A DNA stretch of 50,452 bases from Parvibaculum sp036499025 (GCA_036499025.1 DASYEM010000065.1:1-50452); one strand, 5' to 3'; numbered from the stretch's first letter, positions 1 to 9,236 are shown. Notes: a model not told the origin generated them from the letters alone. Numbers and translations are program-made.

Positions 1-813
1 GGCGACCTGGTTCATATGCGGTCCGCCCTGCAAGCCGGGAAAGACCGAGGCGTCGATCTTCTTGGCGAACTTCTCCTTGCAGAGAATGAGCCCGCCGCGT
101 GGGCCGCGCAGCGACTTGTGCGTCGTCGTCGTCATCACGTCGAAGCCTGCGTCGAGCGGATTGCGCATGACGTCGGCGGCGATCAGCCCGCCGATGTGGC
201 TGACATCGGCCATCGTCAGCGCGCCGACTTCATCGGCGACGCGTTTGAAATCGGCGTAATCGTAATCGCGCGGATAGGAGGAATAGCCGCAAACGACCAT
301 CTTCGGCCTCGTCTCGCGGGCGACCTTGCGCAATGCCTCGAAGTCGATGGCGCCGTTCGTGGGATCAGTCTTGTAGCGGACGAAATTGAAGATGCGGCCC
401 ATGTGAGAAACGGGCGCGCCATGCGTGAGATGCCCGCCGTGAGACAGGTCCATCGCGAGAATGGTGTCGCCGGGTTCAAGCAGACCGAGATAAACGGCCT
501 GATTCATCGGCGAGCCGGAAAGCGGTTGCACATTGGCGTGTTCGGCGCGGAAGAGAGATTTGGCGCGCGAGCGGGCGAGATTCTCGATCTCGTCGGTGAA
601 TTCCTGTCCGCCGTAATAGCGCCGCCCCGGATAGCCTTCGGAATATTTGTTTGTGAAGGCCGAGCCGAGCAGCGTCAGCACTTCGGGAAAGGCGTAATTC
701 TCCGACGGGATGAGTTCGAGCCCGGCGCGCTGCCGCGCTTCCTCGCCCTCAAGCGCCAGAAGAATATCGGGATCGGACGCGGCAAGCCGCGCTCTGTCAG
801 TGGAAATGTTCAT
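1..813 (-). CDS. glyA: Serine hydroxymethyltransferase, N-terminal 271 codons (runs off window)
   Basis: PLP enzyme interconverting serine and glycine with transfer of a one-carbon unit to tetrahydrofolate, in the cytoplasm. The frame is open from an ATG at 813 to the window edge, so the C-terminal third or so is missing. Family signatures are visible: LIPSENYAFP near the N-terminus, the NKYSEGYPGRRYYGG stretch, LSHGGHLTHG, and the PLP-lysine motif TTTTHKSLRGPRGG, where the H-K lysine forms the Schiff base. The start gives the usual N-terminal length. The gene is divergent from the HIT protein gene. Identification is very secure; regulation is not evident apart from an inverted repeat at 923-949. 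Confidence 0.97.
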   Translation of the reverse strand, partial: MNISTDRARLAASDPDILLALEGEEARQRAGLELIPSENYAFPEVLTLLGSAFTNKYSEGYPGRRYYGGQEFTDEIENLARSRAKSLFRAEHANVQPLSGSPMNQAVYLGLLEPGDTILAMDLSHGGHLTHGAPVSHMGRIFNFVRYKTDPTNGAIDFEALRKVARETRPKMVVCGYSSYPRDYDYADFKRVADEVGALTMADVSHIGGLIAADVMRNPLDAGFDVMTTTTHKSLRGPRGGLILCKEKFAKKIDASVFPGLQGGPHMNQVA

Positions 814-922
814 GTGACCAGTCTCCTGAAAGCCAAAAATGACAACGCCCGGCCAGCTTTAGATGCTGCCCAGGCGATCGGCTTTCAGATCAGTCTCCAC
901 GCTCCCCGATGGTTGCCCATCT

Positions 923-949
923 CATATCGCCAGTCGCGCGGAGGATATG
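923..949. promoter_or_regulatory. Inverted repeat CATATC-N15-GATATG in the glyA/HIT intergenic region
   Basis: The 217-base divergent region between glyA and the HIT gene contains CATATC (923-928) and GATATG (944-949), perfectly inverted with a 15-base spacer. This geometry could be an operator or just chance in a region that must hold two promoters. I do not recognise a regulator consensus. No other feature is apparent in this gap. Confidence 0.25.
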
Positions 950-1030
950 TAACGACCGGTAGTGCGCAGAAATTATGCCGTTGCAATGCCGCGGTCAAAT
1001 AGAGTCTGGCAAACGAGTCGGGAGAGACGA

Positions 1031-1480
1031 ATGTTGAAACACTGGAAAATCGCCGCGCTGGTGCTCGCCGCCTTCATAATCGGCGAATTGAATCCGCTGG
1101 GTGCGGTCTATTGGAAGATCGCCGAATGGAAACTGCCGCAGATAAAAGCCGAAGGCCTGTCGAAGCCGTCGCCGTTCGAGGGCATCCCGCATGACAAATG
1201 GATCGGCGAAACCGCCGACGCCTTCGCGGTCAACGACATCAACCCCGTCGCGCCGGTGCATTTTCTGGTGATCCCGAAAAAGCGCTACATCAACATCCTC
1301 GAAACGCCGCCTGAGGTCGTCAGCGAGATGGTACAGCTTGGGTTGAAGCTGGTGCGCGAACGCGGCGTCGCGGATTCGGGCTTCCGCATTGTCGTGAATA
1401 CGAACCCGCAAGGCGCGCAGACGGTCTACCACCTCCACATGCATTTCATCGGCGGACGGCAGATGCACGACAAGGGGTGA
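1031..1480 (+). CDS. HIT-family nucleotide hydrolase with N-terminal membrane segment
   Basis: Histidine-triad protein of 149 residues. HIT enzymes hydrolyse or transfer nucleoside monophosphates through a His-x-His-x-His motif, seen here as H134, H136, H138 in HLHMH followed by FIGG. The ATG at 1031 has a GGAGAG ribosome site just upstream at 1021-1026; an upstream in-frame ATG at 962 lacks one. Unlike typical short cytosolic HIT proteins, residues 6-24 are hydrophobic after two lysines and could be a membrane anchor or uncleaved signal, with a linker of about 35 residues before the HIT core. The substrate is unknown. Identity of the HIT domain is secure; the location is inferred. Confidence 0.88.
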   Translation: MLKHWKIAALVLAAFIIGELNPLGAVYWKIAEWKLPQIKAEGLSKPSPFEGIPHDKWIGETADAFAVNDINPVAPVHFLVIPKKRYINILETPPEVVSEMVQLGLKLVRERGVADSGFRIVVNTNPQGAQTVYHLHMHFIGGRQMHDKG

Positions 1481-1526
1481 GCCGGTTGAAGAATGTTACG
1501 GGCGGATGAACGACGGAGGCTGGCAA

Positions 1527-1790
1527 ATGTTGAAGTACTTTCGCCGGACAGCGATAAATTTGTCGATCAGCCTCACAGAGCCGAGATTCATCGCCGCCCT
1601 TGCTTTGGTCTGCGTATTTGCCGTCTTTGGCGCAATCGTTCTTTGGTGGTCTCTAAACCGGGCGGACGTTACCGATAACGTCTGGAGGTCTCACGGTTTA
1701 GGGTCTGGATGGGAATGCGGCGGCAGCTCAGGAGCAAGCACAACGTGCGCGCGTGATCTGCCTGCGGAGTTTCAAGAAAAGAAGAAGTGA
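1527..1790 (+). CDS. Small single-pass membrane protein, function unknown
   Basis: 87-residue product with one clear hydrophobic segment (about residues 17-39, rich in A, V, F, I, W) after a basic N-terminus, followed by a polar tail with two cysteines and a lysine-rich end. The ATG at 1527 is preceded by GGAGG at 1515-1519 with a 7-base spacer, which favours it over the in-frame ATG at 1506. It lies 46 bases after the HIT gene on the same strand and may be cotranscribed. I recognise no family. It could be a lineage-specific protein; the good ribosome site is the main support. Confidence 0.5.
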   Translation: MLKYFRRTAINLSISLTEPRFIAALALVCVFAVFGAIVLWWSLNRADVTDNVWRSHGLGSGWECGGSSGASTTCARDLPAEFQEKKK

Positions 1791-1806
1791 AAATCAGGCG
1801 AGATGG

Positions 1807-1829
1807 ATGGCCCGTTTAAAGTGGGCCAT
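1807..1829 (+). repeat. REP-like palindrome A (forward)
   Basis: Imperfect palindrome with arms ATGGCCC and GGGCCAT around a TTTAAA centre. It is flanked by TGG on the left and GACG on the right, which gives it an orientation. It belongs to the family of four palindromes that surrounds the GIY-YIG gene and forms an inverted pair with palindrome B. Confidence 0.7.
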
Positions 1830-1860
1830 GACGAATAGGGAAACCTAAAAACAAACCGTC

Positions 1861-1881
1861 ATGGCGGCTTGACCGGGCCAT
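1861..1881 (-). repeat. REP-like palindrome B (reverse)
   Basis: Same family as palindrome A but in the opposite orientation: CGTC precedes it and CCAG follows the ATGG...CCAT core. One arm is degenerate (ATGGCGG instead of ATGGCCC). It lies immediately downstream of the GIY-YIG stop codon side, 31 bases from palindrome A. Confidence 0.6.
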
Positions 1882-1887
1882 CCAGCT

Positions 1888-2178
1888 TTACAGCATGACC
1901 GTCTCGTAGAGATCATCCCACTCAGGATTGGTCGAGCGGATCAGATCGATCTTCCATACCCGTGGCCAATGCTTCAATCGGGTTTCGCGTTGGATGGCGT
2001 CTTCGATGCTGTCATGCCGTTCGACATAGACGAGCTGCTTCAGCCCATAGCGTTTGGTGAAGCCGTCAACGATGCCCTCGCGATGTTCCCATGCGCGGCG
2101 CGCGATGTCGGAGGTGACGCCGATGTACAGCGTTCCGCGCGGTTTGTTGGTGACGATGTAGACCCATCCGCCTTTCAT
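1888..2178 (-). CDS. Solo GIY-YIG domain endonuclease-like protein
   Basis: 96-residue protein consisting of little more than a GIY-YIG fold: VYIV (residues 6-9) and LYIG (17-20) are the two signature strands, followed by the conserved arginine/histidine stretch of the helix (TSDIARRAWEHREG) and a late RETRLK region. Related small proteins are annotated as GIY-YIG nuclease or excinuclease-like; the cellular role of these solo proteins is not established. I start at the ATG at 2178 because VYIV follows directly; a longer in-frame start at 2262 falls inside a REP-like palindrome. The gene is bracketed by two inverted pairs of palindromes, which suggests it may be a REP-associated, possibly mobilised or domesticated element. 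Confidence 0.88.
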   Translation of the reverse strand: MKGGWVYIVTNKPRGTLYIGVTSDIARRAWEHREGIVDGFTKRYGLKQLVYVERHDSIEDAIQRETRLKHWPRVWKIDLIRSTNPEWDDLYETVML

Positions 2179-2239
2179 GGACAAAAGCTCAAACAAGACG
2201 GGCGATTCGGTCAAGTGCCACTTCCCACACCCATTCGTC

Positions 2240-2262
2240 ATGGTCCGCTTTAAGCGGGCCAT
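2240..2262 (-). repeat. REP-like palindrome C (reverse)
   Basis: Core ATGGTCCGCTT / AAGCGGGCCAT with a short centre, preceded by CGTC and followed by CCA, so it has the same orientation as palindrome B. It lies just upstream of the GIY-YIG gene and pairs with palindrome D. Confidence 0.7.
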
Positions 2263-2287
2263 CCATCTTTTCTAAGAGGGAAGGTGG

Positions 2288-2310
2288 ATGGCCCGATCAA
2301 GTCGGGCCAT
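2288..2310 (+). repeat. REP-like palindrome D (forward), plus a half copy at 2329-2340
   Basis: Perfect 9-base arms ATGGCCCGA and TCGGGCCAT around TCAAG, preceded by TGG and followed by GTCG. It has the orientation of palindrome A, so C and D form an inverted pair. A further half copy, CGGGCCATGACG, follows at 2329-2340. Confidence 0.72.
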
Positions 2311-2355
2311 GTCGAAGAAAAAACGAGCCGGGCCATGACGATGAAAAGAAAAATA

Positions 2356-2386
2356 AGAAAAAAAGGGCCGGTGTTTCCACCGGCCC
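2356..2386 (-). terminator. Rho-independent terminator of groESL
   Basis: Perfect 9-base stem (GGGCCGGTG at 2365-2373 with CACCGGCCC at 2378-2386) and a four-base loop. On the minus strand the stem is followed by a run of T residues (plus-strand A run at 2356-2364). It lies 29 bases after the groEL stop codon. Confidence 0.93.
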
Positions 2387-2414
2387 TCTGTACTCGGAGC
2401 GTAGGAGCAGGACT

Positions 2415-4070
<1,656 letters not shown>

Positions 4071-4160
4071 GTGTTTCGTTCCTTATGAATTCGAATGGGC
4101 TGTCTGAAAAGGCGGGGGCCAAAAGAAAAGGCCCGCGAAACCCGCAAGGGTTCTCGAGCC

Positions 4161-4475
4161 TTATTCGGCGGCGGCCTTCTTCTTGACGCCTTCGACGACG
4201 CCCATGATGTCGGATTCTTTCATGATCAGCAGGTCCTGACCGTCGATCTTGACTTCAGTGCCGGACCATTTGCCGAAAATCACGCGGTCGCCGACCTTGA
4301 CGTCGAGGGCGACGATCTTGCCGTCATCGCCACGGGCGCCGGGGCCAACGGCGAGGATTTCGCCCTGCGAGGGCTTTTCCTGGGCGGTCTCGGGAATGAT
4401 GATGCCGCCAGCGGTCTTGGTCTCTTCCTCGAGGCGGCGCACGACGACGCGGTCATGCAGAGGACGGAATTTCAT
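4161..4475 (-). CDS. groES: Co-chaperonin GroES (Hsp10)
   Basis: 104-residue co-chaperonin that caps the GroEL ring. The N-terminus MKFRPLHDRVVV, the mobile-loop region around TKTAGGIIIPETAQEKP, and the C-terminal DLLIMKESDIMGV are typical. The ATG at 4475 was chosen because this is the family start and an AGGAG ribosome site lies a few bases upstream; an in-frame start at 4541 would run into the CIRCE element. First gene of the groESL operon. Confidence 0.99.
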   Translation of the reverse strand: MKFRPLHDRVVVRRLEEETKTAGGIIIPETAQEKPSQGEILAVGPGARGDDGKIVALDVKVGDRVIFGKWSGTEVKIDGQDLLIMKESDIMGVVEGVKKKAAAE

Positions 4476-4534
4476 CTTGAGGTCTCCTGTTTCGGAACCG
4501 CGTTGATCCGCGGGAAACGTGTGGATTGGGAGCC

Positions 4535-4561
4535 TTGGCACTCGTTAAGCAGGAGTGCTAA
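4535..4561 (-). promoter_or_regulatory. CIRCE element (HrcA operator) of groESL
   Basis: Inverted repeat TTGGCACTC (4535-4543), nine-base spacer, GAGTGCTAA (4553-4561), matching the CIRCE consensus TTAGCACTC-N9-GAGTGCTAA with one change. It lies between the promoter and the groES start. HrcA is expected to repress here at normal temperature; hrcA itself is not in the window. Confidence 0.95.
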
Positions 4562-4573
4562 CAGCTCGGCGCA

Positions 4574-4603
4574 GAAATAGGCTTCCGGCCCCGGACTGTC
4601 AAG
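4574..4603 (-). promoter_or_regulatory. Probable groESL promoter (heat-shock/vegetative type)
   Basis: On the minus strand CTTGACA (4597-4603) is followed after 15-17 bases by CCTATTT (4575-4581). This fits the alphaproteobacterial RpoH-type pattern CTTG...CCTAT and also a sigma-70 -35/-10 pair. Transcription would begin just upstream of the CIRCE element. Confidence 0.7.
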
Positions 4604-4706
4604 GTGCGCACATCAAAATGCCAAGGGGCGAAGCGGCGGTTTTTGGCCTGCCGACCTTTGGAATCTTTCAGTTTTTTGTGACGAAACGAAGACCGGCGGC
4701 GGCTTT

Positions 4707-5333
4707 TTAAGGACGAAGGCCGCGCAAGGCCAAACGGCCGATCCGGGTCAGCCGTTCGTGAAAATCGGCTTCGTCCCGCGCGCCTTTTTCGGCCCCGTGG
4801 GCGGCGGCGATCAGCGTATCGACCGCCGTTTCGGGCGTGAGCCCGGCGCCTTTGAGGTCGATCTCGCCCGCCCTGGCGCTCTCCTTGAAGAGCCGGGCGA
4901 AGGCGGCGCGGAAATTCCGGTCGACCGGGCCGAAGACGTCGTCCGGCAAGCGGCTCGTCGGATCGGTGAGTTCGGCGGCATGCGGGCTCGACAATACCCA
5001 GCGGTAGACAAAGCCGAGCTTGGCATCGAGCAGCGCCAGCACCTTGTGCTCGAAGGGCAGGTCGCGGGCCATCACGGCCTGGGTGTCGGCGTCGATCTGC
5101 CCGGCGAGACGGCGGGCCAGCGCCTCGAACAGCTCGTCCTTGCTCTTGAAGTAGATGTAGAGCGTGCCCTTGGCGACATTGGCGCTTTGCGCGATGTCTT
5201 CCATCGAGGTGCGGCGATAGCCGTATTGGCGGAAGAGGGAGAGGGCGGCGTCGAGGATCAGGCTGTGCTTGTCGGGCGCAAGGGCTCTGCCTCGAGCTTT
5301 GGTAACCGTTGCTGCGTTTGAACGTGCCGCCAT
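4707..5333 (-). CDS. TetR/AcrR family transcriptional regulator
   Basis: 208-residue regulator. The N-terminal DNA-binding domain is clear: ILDAALSLFRQYGYRRTSMEDIA, then the recognition region ANVAKGTLYIYFKSKDELF, followed by a helical ligand-binding region of no recognisable specificity. I take the ATG at 5333, which has AAGG upstream; an in-frame GTG at 5378 would add 15 residues. It is divergent from the D-threonine aldolase-type gene with about 170 bases between them, so it may control that gene or itself, but no clear operator palindrome was seen. The ligand is unknown. Confidence 0.93.
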   Translation of the reverse strand: MAARSNAATVTKARGRALAPDKHSLILDAALSLFRQYGYRRTSMEDIAQSANVAKGTLYIYFKSKDELFEALARRLAGQIDADTQAVMARDLPFEHKVLALLDAKLGFVYRWVLSSPHAAELTDPTSRLPDDVFGPVDRNFRAAFARLFKESARAGEIDLKGAGLTPETAVDTLIAAAHGAEKGARDEADFHERLTRIGRLALRGLRP

Positions 5334-5507
5334 GACCTTGCGGGCGTCGCGGGGTTCCCCGTTTCGCCGACCTTCCACTCTGAACCTCTCATATCCTCTT
5401 CCATCGAATACACCAGACGCGGACCAAAGTCATGAGTGGACGCAGTTGCGGTTTCCCTGACGGCAAGTAGGATGACGGCCGTTTTGTTCAGCAAAAAAGG
5501 TGCGCGC

Positions 5508-6647
5508 ATGGCCGGCGGTTTCATCAACGAAGAGCTCATTGGAAAGCCCGGATCGCGTGCGGCGCTCGCAACGCCCGCTCTGGTGCTCGACCTCGACGCC
5601 TTTGAGCGCAACGTGAAGACCATGGCCGAACATTGCCGCCGCAACGGCCTGAACCTGCGCCCGCATGCCAAGACGCACAAATCGGTCGCCATCGCCAAGG
5701 CGCAGATCGCGGCCGGCGCCATCGGCCAGTGCTGCGCCAAACTGGGCGAAGCCGAAGCGATGGGAGAGGGCGGGGTGCAGAGCATCGTCATCACCTCGCC
5801 GGTCGTCAGCCCGCGCGGCATCGCCCGCGCCCTGGCGCTGAACGCGAAGATTTCCGACTTGATGCTGACGGTGGACAATCCGGCGAACGCCACGGCGCTT
5901 GCCGAAGCCGCGAAGGCGGCGGGCAAGTCGCTGAAGGTTCTCGTCGATCTCGATCCGGGCCTTCATCGCACGGGCATCGCAGCCGGAGAGCCTGTGCTGG
6001 CGTTGGCGAAACAGGTGCACGCTTCGGGCTCGCTGACCTTGCGCGGGTTGCAATGCTATGCCGGTCACGTCATGCATATCGAGGACTTCGCCGACCGCCG
6101 CGAGAAGTCGCTGGTGGCGATGAAGCTGCTCGGCGAAACCCGCGACGCGCTGAAGGCGGCGGGACTGCCTTGCGACATCGTTTCGGGTGGCGGCACCGGC
6201 AGCTTCGACATCGACCCCGAAGTCCGTGTGCTGACGGAGCTTCAGGGCGGTTCCTATATTTTTATGGACAAGCAATATAATGACGTCCACGGAGGAAACG
6301 GCGCGTCGATGCCTTTCGAGACGTCGCTTTTCGTTCAGATGAGTGTGGTGTCGAACAACACCCGCAACCTTGCGACGACCGATGCGGGCTTCAAGGCTTT
6401 CTCGACGGATGCCGCACCGCCGGTGCTGCATTCCGGCGCACCGGAAGGTTCGGCCTATTTCTTCTTCGGCGACGAGCAGGGCGGCATCGCTCTGCCGCAG
6501 GGCGCGAGCTTGGCCCTCGGCGCGACGCTGACCGCCGTCACGCCGCATTGCGACCCGACGGTGAACCTCTACGACGCCTATCATGTGGTGCGCGGTGACA
6601 CGCTGGTCGCCATCTGGCCGATCGAGGCGCGGGGGAAGAGCGCTTGA
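5508..6647 (+). CDS. D-threonine aldolase / 3-hydroxy-D-aspartate aldolase family (DSD1-type) PLP enzyme
   Basis: 379-residue fold-type III PLP enzyme of the DSD1 group, which cleaves or dehydrates D-3-hydroxy amino acids and needs a divalent metal. Visible motifs are TPALVLDLDAFERN at the start, RPHAKTHKS with the PLP lysine, LKVLVDLDPGLHRTG, SGGGTGSF for phosphate binding, and the C-terminal metal site PHCDPTVNLYD. The ATG at 5508 has AAAAAAGG 7 bases upstream; an in-frame GTG at 5436 lies earlier without a site. The exact substrate cannot be assigned from sequence. Divergent from a TetR gene. Confidence 0.88.
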   Translation: MAGGFINEELIGKPGSRAALATPALVLDLDAFERNVKTMAEHCRRNGLNLRPHAKTHKSVAIAKAQIAAGAIGQCCAKLGEAEAMGEGGVQSIVITSPVVSPRGIARALALNAKISDLMLTVDNPANATALAEAAKAAGKSLKVLVDLDPGLHRTGIAAGEPVLALAKQVHASGSLTLRGLQCYAGHVMHIEDFADRREKSLVAMKLLGETRDALKAAGLPCDIVSGGGTGSFDIDPEVRVLTELQGGSYIFMDKQYNDVHGGNGASMPFETSLFVQMSVVSNNTRNLATTDAGFKAFSTDAAPPVLHSGAPEGSAYFFFGDEQGGIALPQGASLALGATLTAVTPHCDPTVNLYDAYHVVRGDTLVAIWPIEARGKSA

Positions 6648-6671
6648 GGCCCTCACTCTTTATCTGAATTC

Positions 6672-6829
6672 TTTCCAGCCTCCCCTTGAGGGAGGGTCAA
6701 ATGGCGGCACGCCATTTGGGGAGGGGTCATCGCCATTCGCGTTACATGCAGGCCATCGCCGGATTGTTTGCTGCGCCCCCTCCCCGAACGACACGGTCGT
6801 TCGACCCTCCCTCAAGGGGAGGGTGGAAA
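6672..6829. repeat. Composite inverted repeat between convergent genes
   Basis: The arms CCTCCCCTTGAGGGAGGGTC (6679-6698) and their exact inverse (6803-6822) are 20 bases long and nearly extend through TTCCA/TGGAA. Inside lie two smaller hairpins, ATGGCGGCACGCCAT and GAACGACACGGTCGTTC. The element fills the gap between the convergent aldolase and oxidoreductase genes and may act as a bidirectional terminator or RNA stabiliser. It resembles intergenic mosaic repeats found at gene ends in GC-rich proteobacteria. Confidence 0.8.
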
Positions 6830-6837
6830 AAGTGGGA

Positions 6838-8010
6838 TTACCGCCCCAACTCCGCATCCAACCTTGCCCATAGCGGCGCGCAATCCACCACCGTTCCCTC
6901 GCGCATCGCGCGGTCGACCGCCATCACGGTGAGCCCCGCCACCATCGCGTCATAAGCATTCACCGGAAAATCCGCGCCGTCGAGGAGATGCGCGGCGAGG
7001 TCGCGGCCCATCGCCGGGTCCATGCCTTCATGCGCGCCTGCGCCGGTCTCGACCGGCACGGCTTCGGCGGGTTTCAATCCCAGCGCGTCGCGCGTGACGA
7101 TGCGGTCGCTGACGAGGTCGGCCTCGATCGCGCCGCCGGTGCCTGCAAAGAGCCAGCGGCGTTGCGGCAATCCCGCATGGGTGTTGGCGTGAAACGAAAG
7201 CCGCACGCCGTTTTGATATTCGACGATGGCGACCTGATGGTCGTTGACGTCGGCGTCGGAGCCGAAGGTTTTGTTCGATGTGTTCCAGCCGGGACGCCAG
7301 ACGGAATAGGCTTGCGTCCCGTCCTCATACCGTTGTCCCGCGAGCTTGGCCTCATTCTCCGCCGTGAAGATCGTCCGTCCGCCAAAGCTTGCGATGCGCG
7401 ACGGCAGCGCGCCGATGAACATGCGATAGATGTCGAAGTCGTGGCAGCATTTATCCAGCAGGAATGAGCCGCCGAATTCCTCGCGCCGACGCCAGTCGCG
7501 CATCAGGAATGCACCATGCTCGGGATGAAGATGCTCGTTCCCCTCCATGCTGATGAGCTGGCCGACGCGGCCTTGCGCGAGAAGCTCCGCGACCGCGCGC
7601 GTCAGCGGCGAGGACCGCATGACGAGGCCGACAAGCACCGACGTCTCGCCATGCTGGCGCAAAAGCCGCGCAAGCTCCCATGTCTCTTCCTCCGTGCGCA
7701 CGATGGGCTTTTCGGTGAAGATGCGGACGCCCGCATCGAGCCCGGCCTTGATGTGAGCGAGATGCAAATGATTGGGCGAGCCGATCATCAGCAGATCGGG
7801 CTTTGTTTGAGCGAGCATCGTCTCGACATCGGCAAAGACAGGCCCCGGATCGATGCCGCGCTTTGTCAGCGAGGCGAGGCCATAGGGCTCGGGATCGACA
7901 TAACCCACGAGCCGCGCGCCCGGCGCGGCGGCGAGAAGATGGCGGATCACGACCGAGATGCGCTGGCCGAGCCCCGCGACCGCGATGGTCAATTCGCCTC
8001 GAGATGTCAT
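6838..8010 (-). CDS. Gfo/Idh/MocA family NAD(P)-dependent oxidoreductase
   Basis: 390-residue sugar or polyol dehydrogenase-type protein. The N-terminal Rossmann region begins IAVAGLGQRIS, a variant of the G-x-G-x-x-G motif. The family EKP motif is present (FTEKPIVRT), and DKCCHDFDIYRMF carries the conserved His-Asp pair of the catalytic face. The C-terminal domain is the usual open-faced sheet. The substrate cannot be predicted; the nearest gene on this side, phosphofructokinase, is divergent by 68 bases. It ends about 10 bases beyond the composite inverted repeat. Confidence 0.9.
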   Translation of the reverse strand: MTSRGELTIAVAGLGQRISVVIRHLLAAAPGARLVGYVDPEPYGLASLTKRGIDPGPVFADVETMLAQTKPDLLMIGSPNHLHLAHIKAGLDAGVRIFTEKPIVRTEEETWELARLLRQHGETSVLVGLVMRSSPLTRAVAELLAQGRVGQLISMEGNEHLHPEHGAFLMRDWRRREEFGGSFLLDKCCHDFDIYRMFIGALPSRIASFGGRTIFTAENEAKLAGQRYEDGTQAYSVWRPGWNTSNKTFGSDADVNDHQVAIVEYQNGVRLSFHANTHAGLPQRRWLFAGTGGAIEADLVSDRIVTRDALGLKPAEAVPVETGAGAHEGMDPAMGRDLAAHLLDGADFPVNAYDAMVAGLTVMAVDRAMREGTVVDCAPLWARLDAELGR

Positions 8011-8078
8011 GATGAACTTCAGCCGGTGTTGTTTGTTATAAAAGATTAGCTCAACCGGACGTGCAAAGGGAGTAGGGC

Positions 8079-9233
8079 ATGCGGATTGGAATCCTGACCG
8101 GCGGCGGCGATGTGCCGGGCCTCAATCCCTGCATCAAGGCGGTGACATGGCGCGCGGGCGAACGGGGCTGGGACGTCATCGGTTTTCGCCGCGGCTGGCA
8201 GGGCCCGCTGCATTTCAATCCCGACGATCCGCAAGGCAGCGAAAAGCAGCTGATGCGCCTCACCCATGAAAGCGTCCGCTCCATCGATCGCACGGGCGGC
8301 ACCGTACTCCACACCTCGCGCACCAATCCGCGTTTTATGAAAGAGGACACGCTTCCCGATTTCCTGAAAGGCAAATTCAAGCCCGACGCCAACGGCATGG
8401 TCGATTGCACGCCGCATATCCTGCGCGTCATGGAGCATCTCGGCATCGACGTGATGGTGACGATCGGCGGCGACGGCACCCTGACCTTCAGCGCCCATCT
8501 GCACCGGCAAGGCATGAAGATCGTGTCGATCCCGAAGACCATGGACAATGACGTCTTCGGCACGGATTACTGCATCGGCTTTTCGACGGCGGTGACGCGC
8601 TCGGTCGAACACATCAATTCGCTGCGCACCTCGACCGGCAGCCATGAGCGCATCGCGGTCGTCGAACTCTTCGGTCGAAACTCCGGCGAGACGGCGCTGA
8701 TCTCGAGCTATCTCGCCGACGTTGACCGGGCGCTGATCGCCGAAGTGCCTTTCGACGTCAACAAGCTGACGGAGATGATTACCGCCGACCGTAAACGCAA
8801 CCCGGCCAATTACGCGATGGTGGTGATTTCAGAAGGCGCGAAGATGGAGGGCGGCTCGCTGATCGAACATGGCGAGGCCGACGATCACGGCCGCCGTCGC
8901 CTCGGCGGCATCGGGCAGTTGCTCGGCCAGGAAATCACGCGCATTGGCGGCGTCGATACGATCAGCCAGACGCTCGGCTATCTGATGCGCGCGGGCGCGC
9001 CCGACGCGCTCGATCAGATGGTGGCGAAAAGCTACGGCACGCTGGCGGTGCAGATGATCGCTGACGGCGAAACCGGTGTGATGACGGCGGTGCGCGACGG
9101 CAATTACACGACGGTCCCGGCGGATACCTGCGTCACCGGCAAGAAGCGCGTCGATGTGGCGGCGTTTTACGACGCGGAGACATATCGCCCGCGCATCGCC
9201 CATGTGCGCGGCAAGCCGATGTTCTTGAATTAG
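8079..9233 (+). CDS. 6-phosphofructokinase family (PfkA-type), phosphoryl donor uncertain
   Basis: 384-residue PFK-family enzyme that phosphorylates fructose 6-phosphate. Motifs are LTGGGDVPGLN at the N-terminus, GGDGT at 130-134, and PKTMDND at 152-158, where D156 is the expected catalytic base. By alignment with E. coli PfkA, the residue equivalent to G104 is Gly (ATP type), while the equivalent of G124 is Lys (K153), as in PPi-dependent enzymes. ATP use therefore cannot be taken for granted. A GGGAGTAGGG ribosome site precedes the ATG. Its 3' end meets a repeat element shared with a convergent GNAT gene. Confidence 0.92.
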   Translation: MRIGILTGGGDVPGLNPCIKAVTWRAGERGWDVIGFRRGWQGPLHFNPDDPQGSEKQLMRLTHESVRSIDRTGGTVLHTSRTNPRFMKEDTLPDFLKGKFKPDANGMVDCTPHILRVMEHLGIDVMVTIGGDGTLTFSAHLHRQGMKIVSIPKTMDNDVFGTDYCIGFSTAVTRSVEHINSLRTSTGSHERIAVVELFGRNSGETALISSYLADVDRALIAEVPFDVNKLTEMITADRKRNPANYAMVVISEGAKMEGGSLIEHGEADDHGRRRLGGIGQLLGQEITRIGGVDTISQTLGYLMRAGAPDALDQMVAKSYGTLAVQMIADGETGVMTAVRDGNYTTVPADTCVTGKKRVDVAAFYDAETYRPRIAHVRGKPMFLN

Positions 9234-9236
9234 GGA

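Noticed and set aside
1801..2340. Insertion sequence or CRISPR array
   Set aside because: There is no transposase, no target duplication was identified, and the palindromes lack regular spacers.
5430..6656. Minus-strand frame of about 400 codons opposite the aldolase gene
   Set aside because: The plus-strand protein has PLP and metal motifs; the antisense translation has none.
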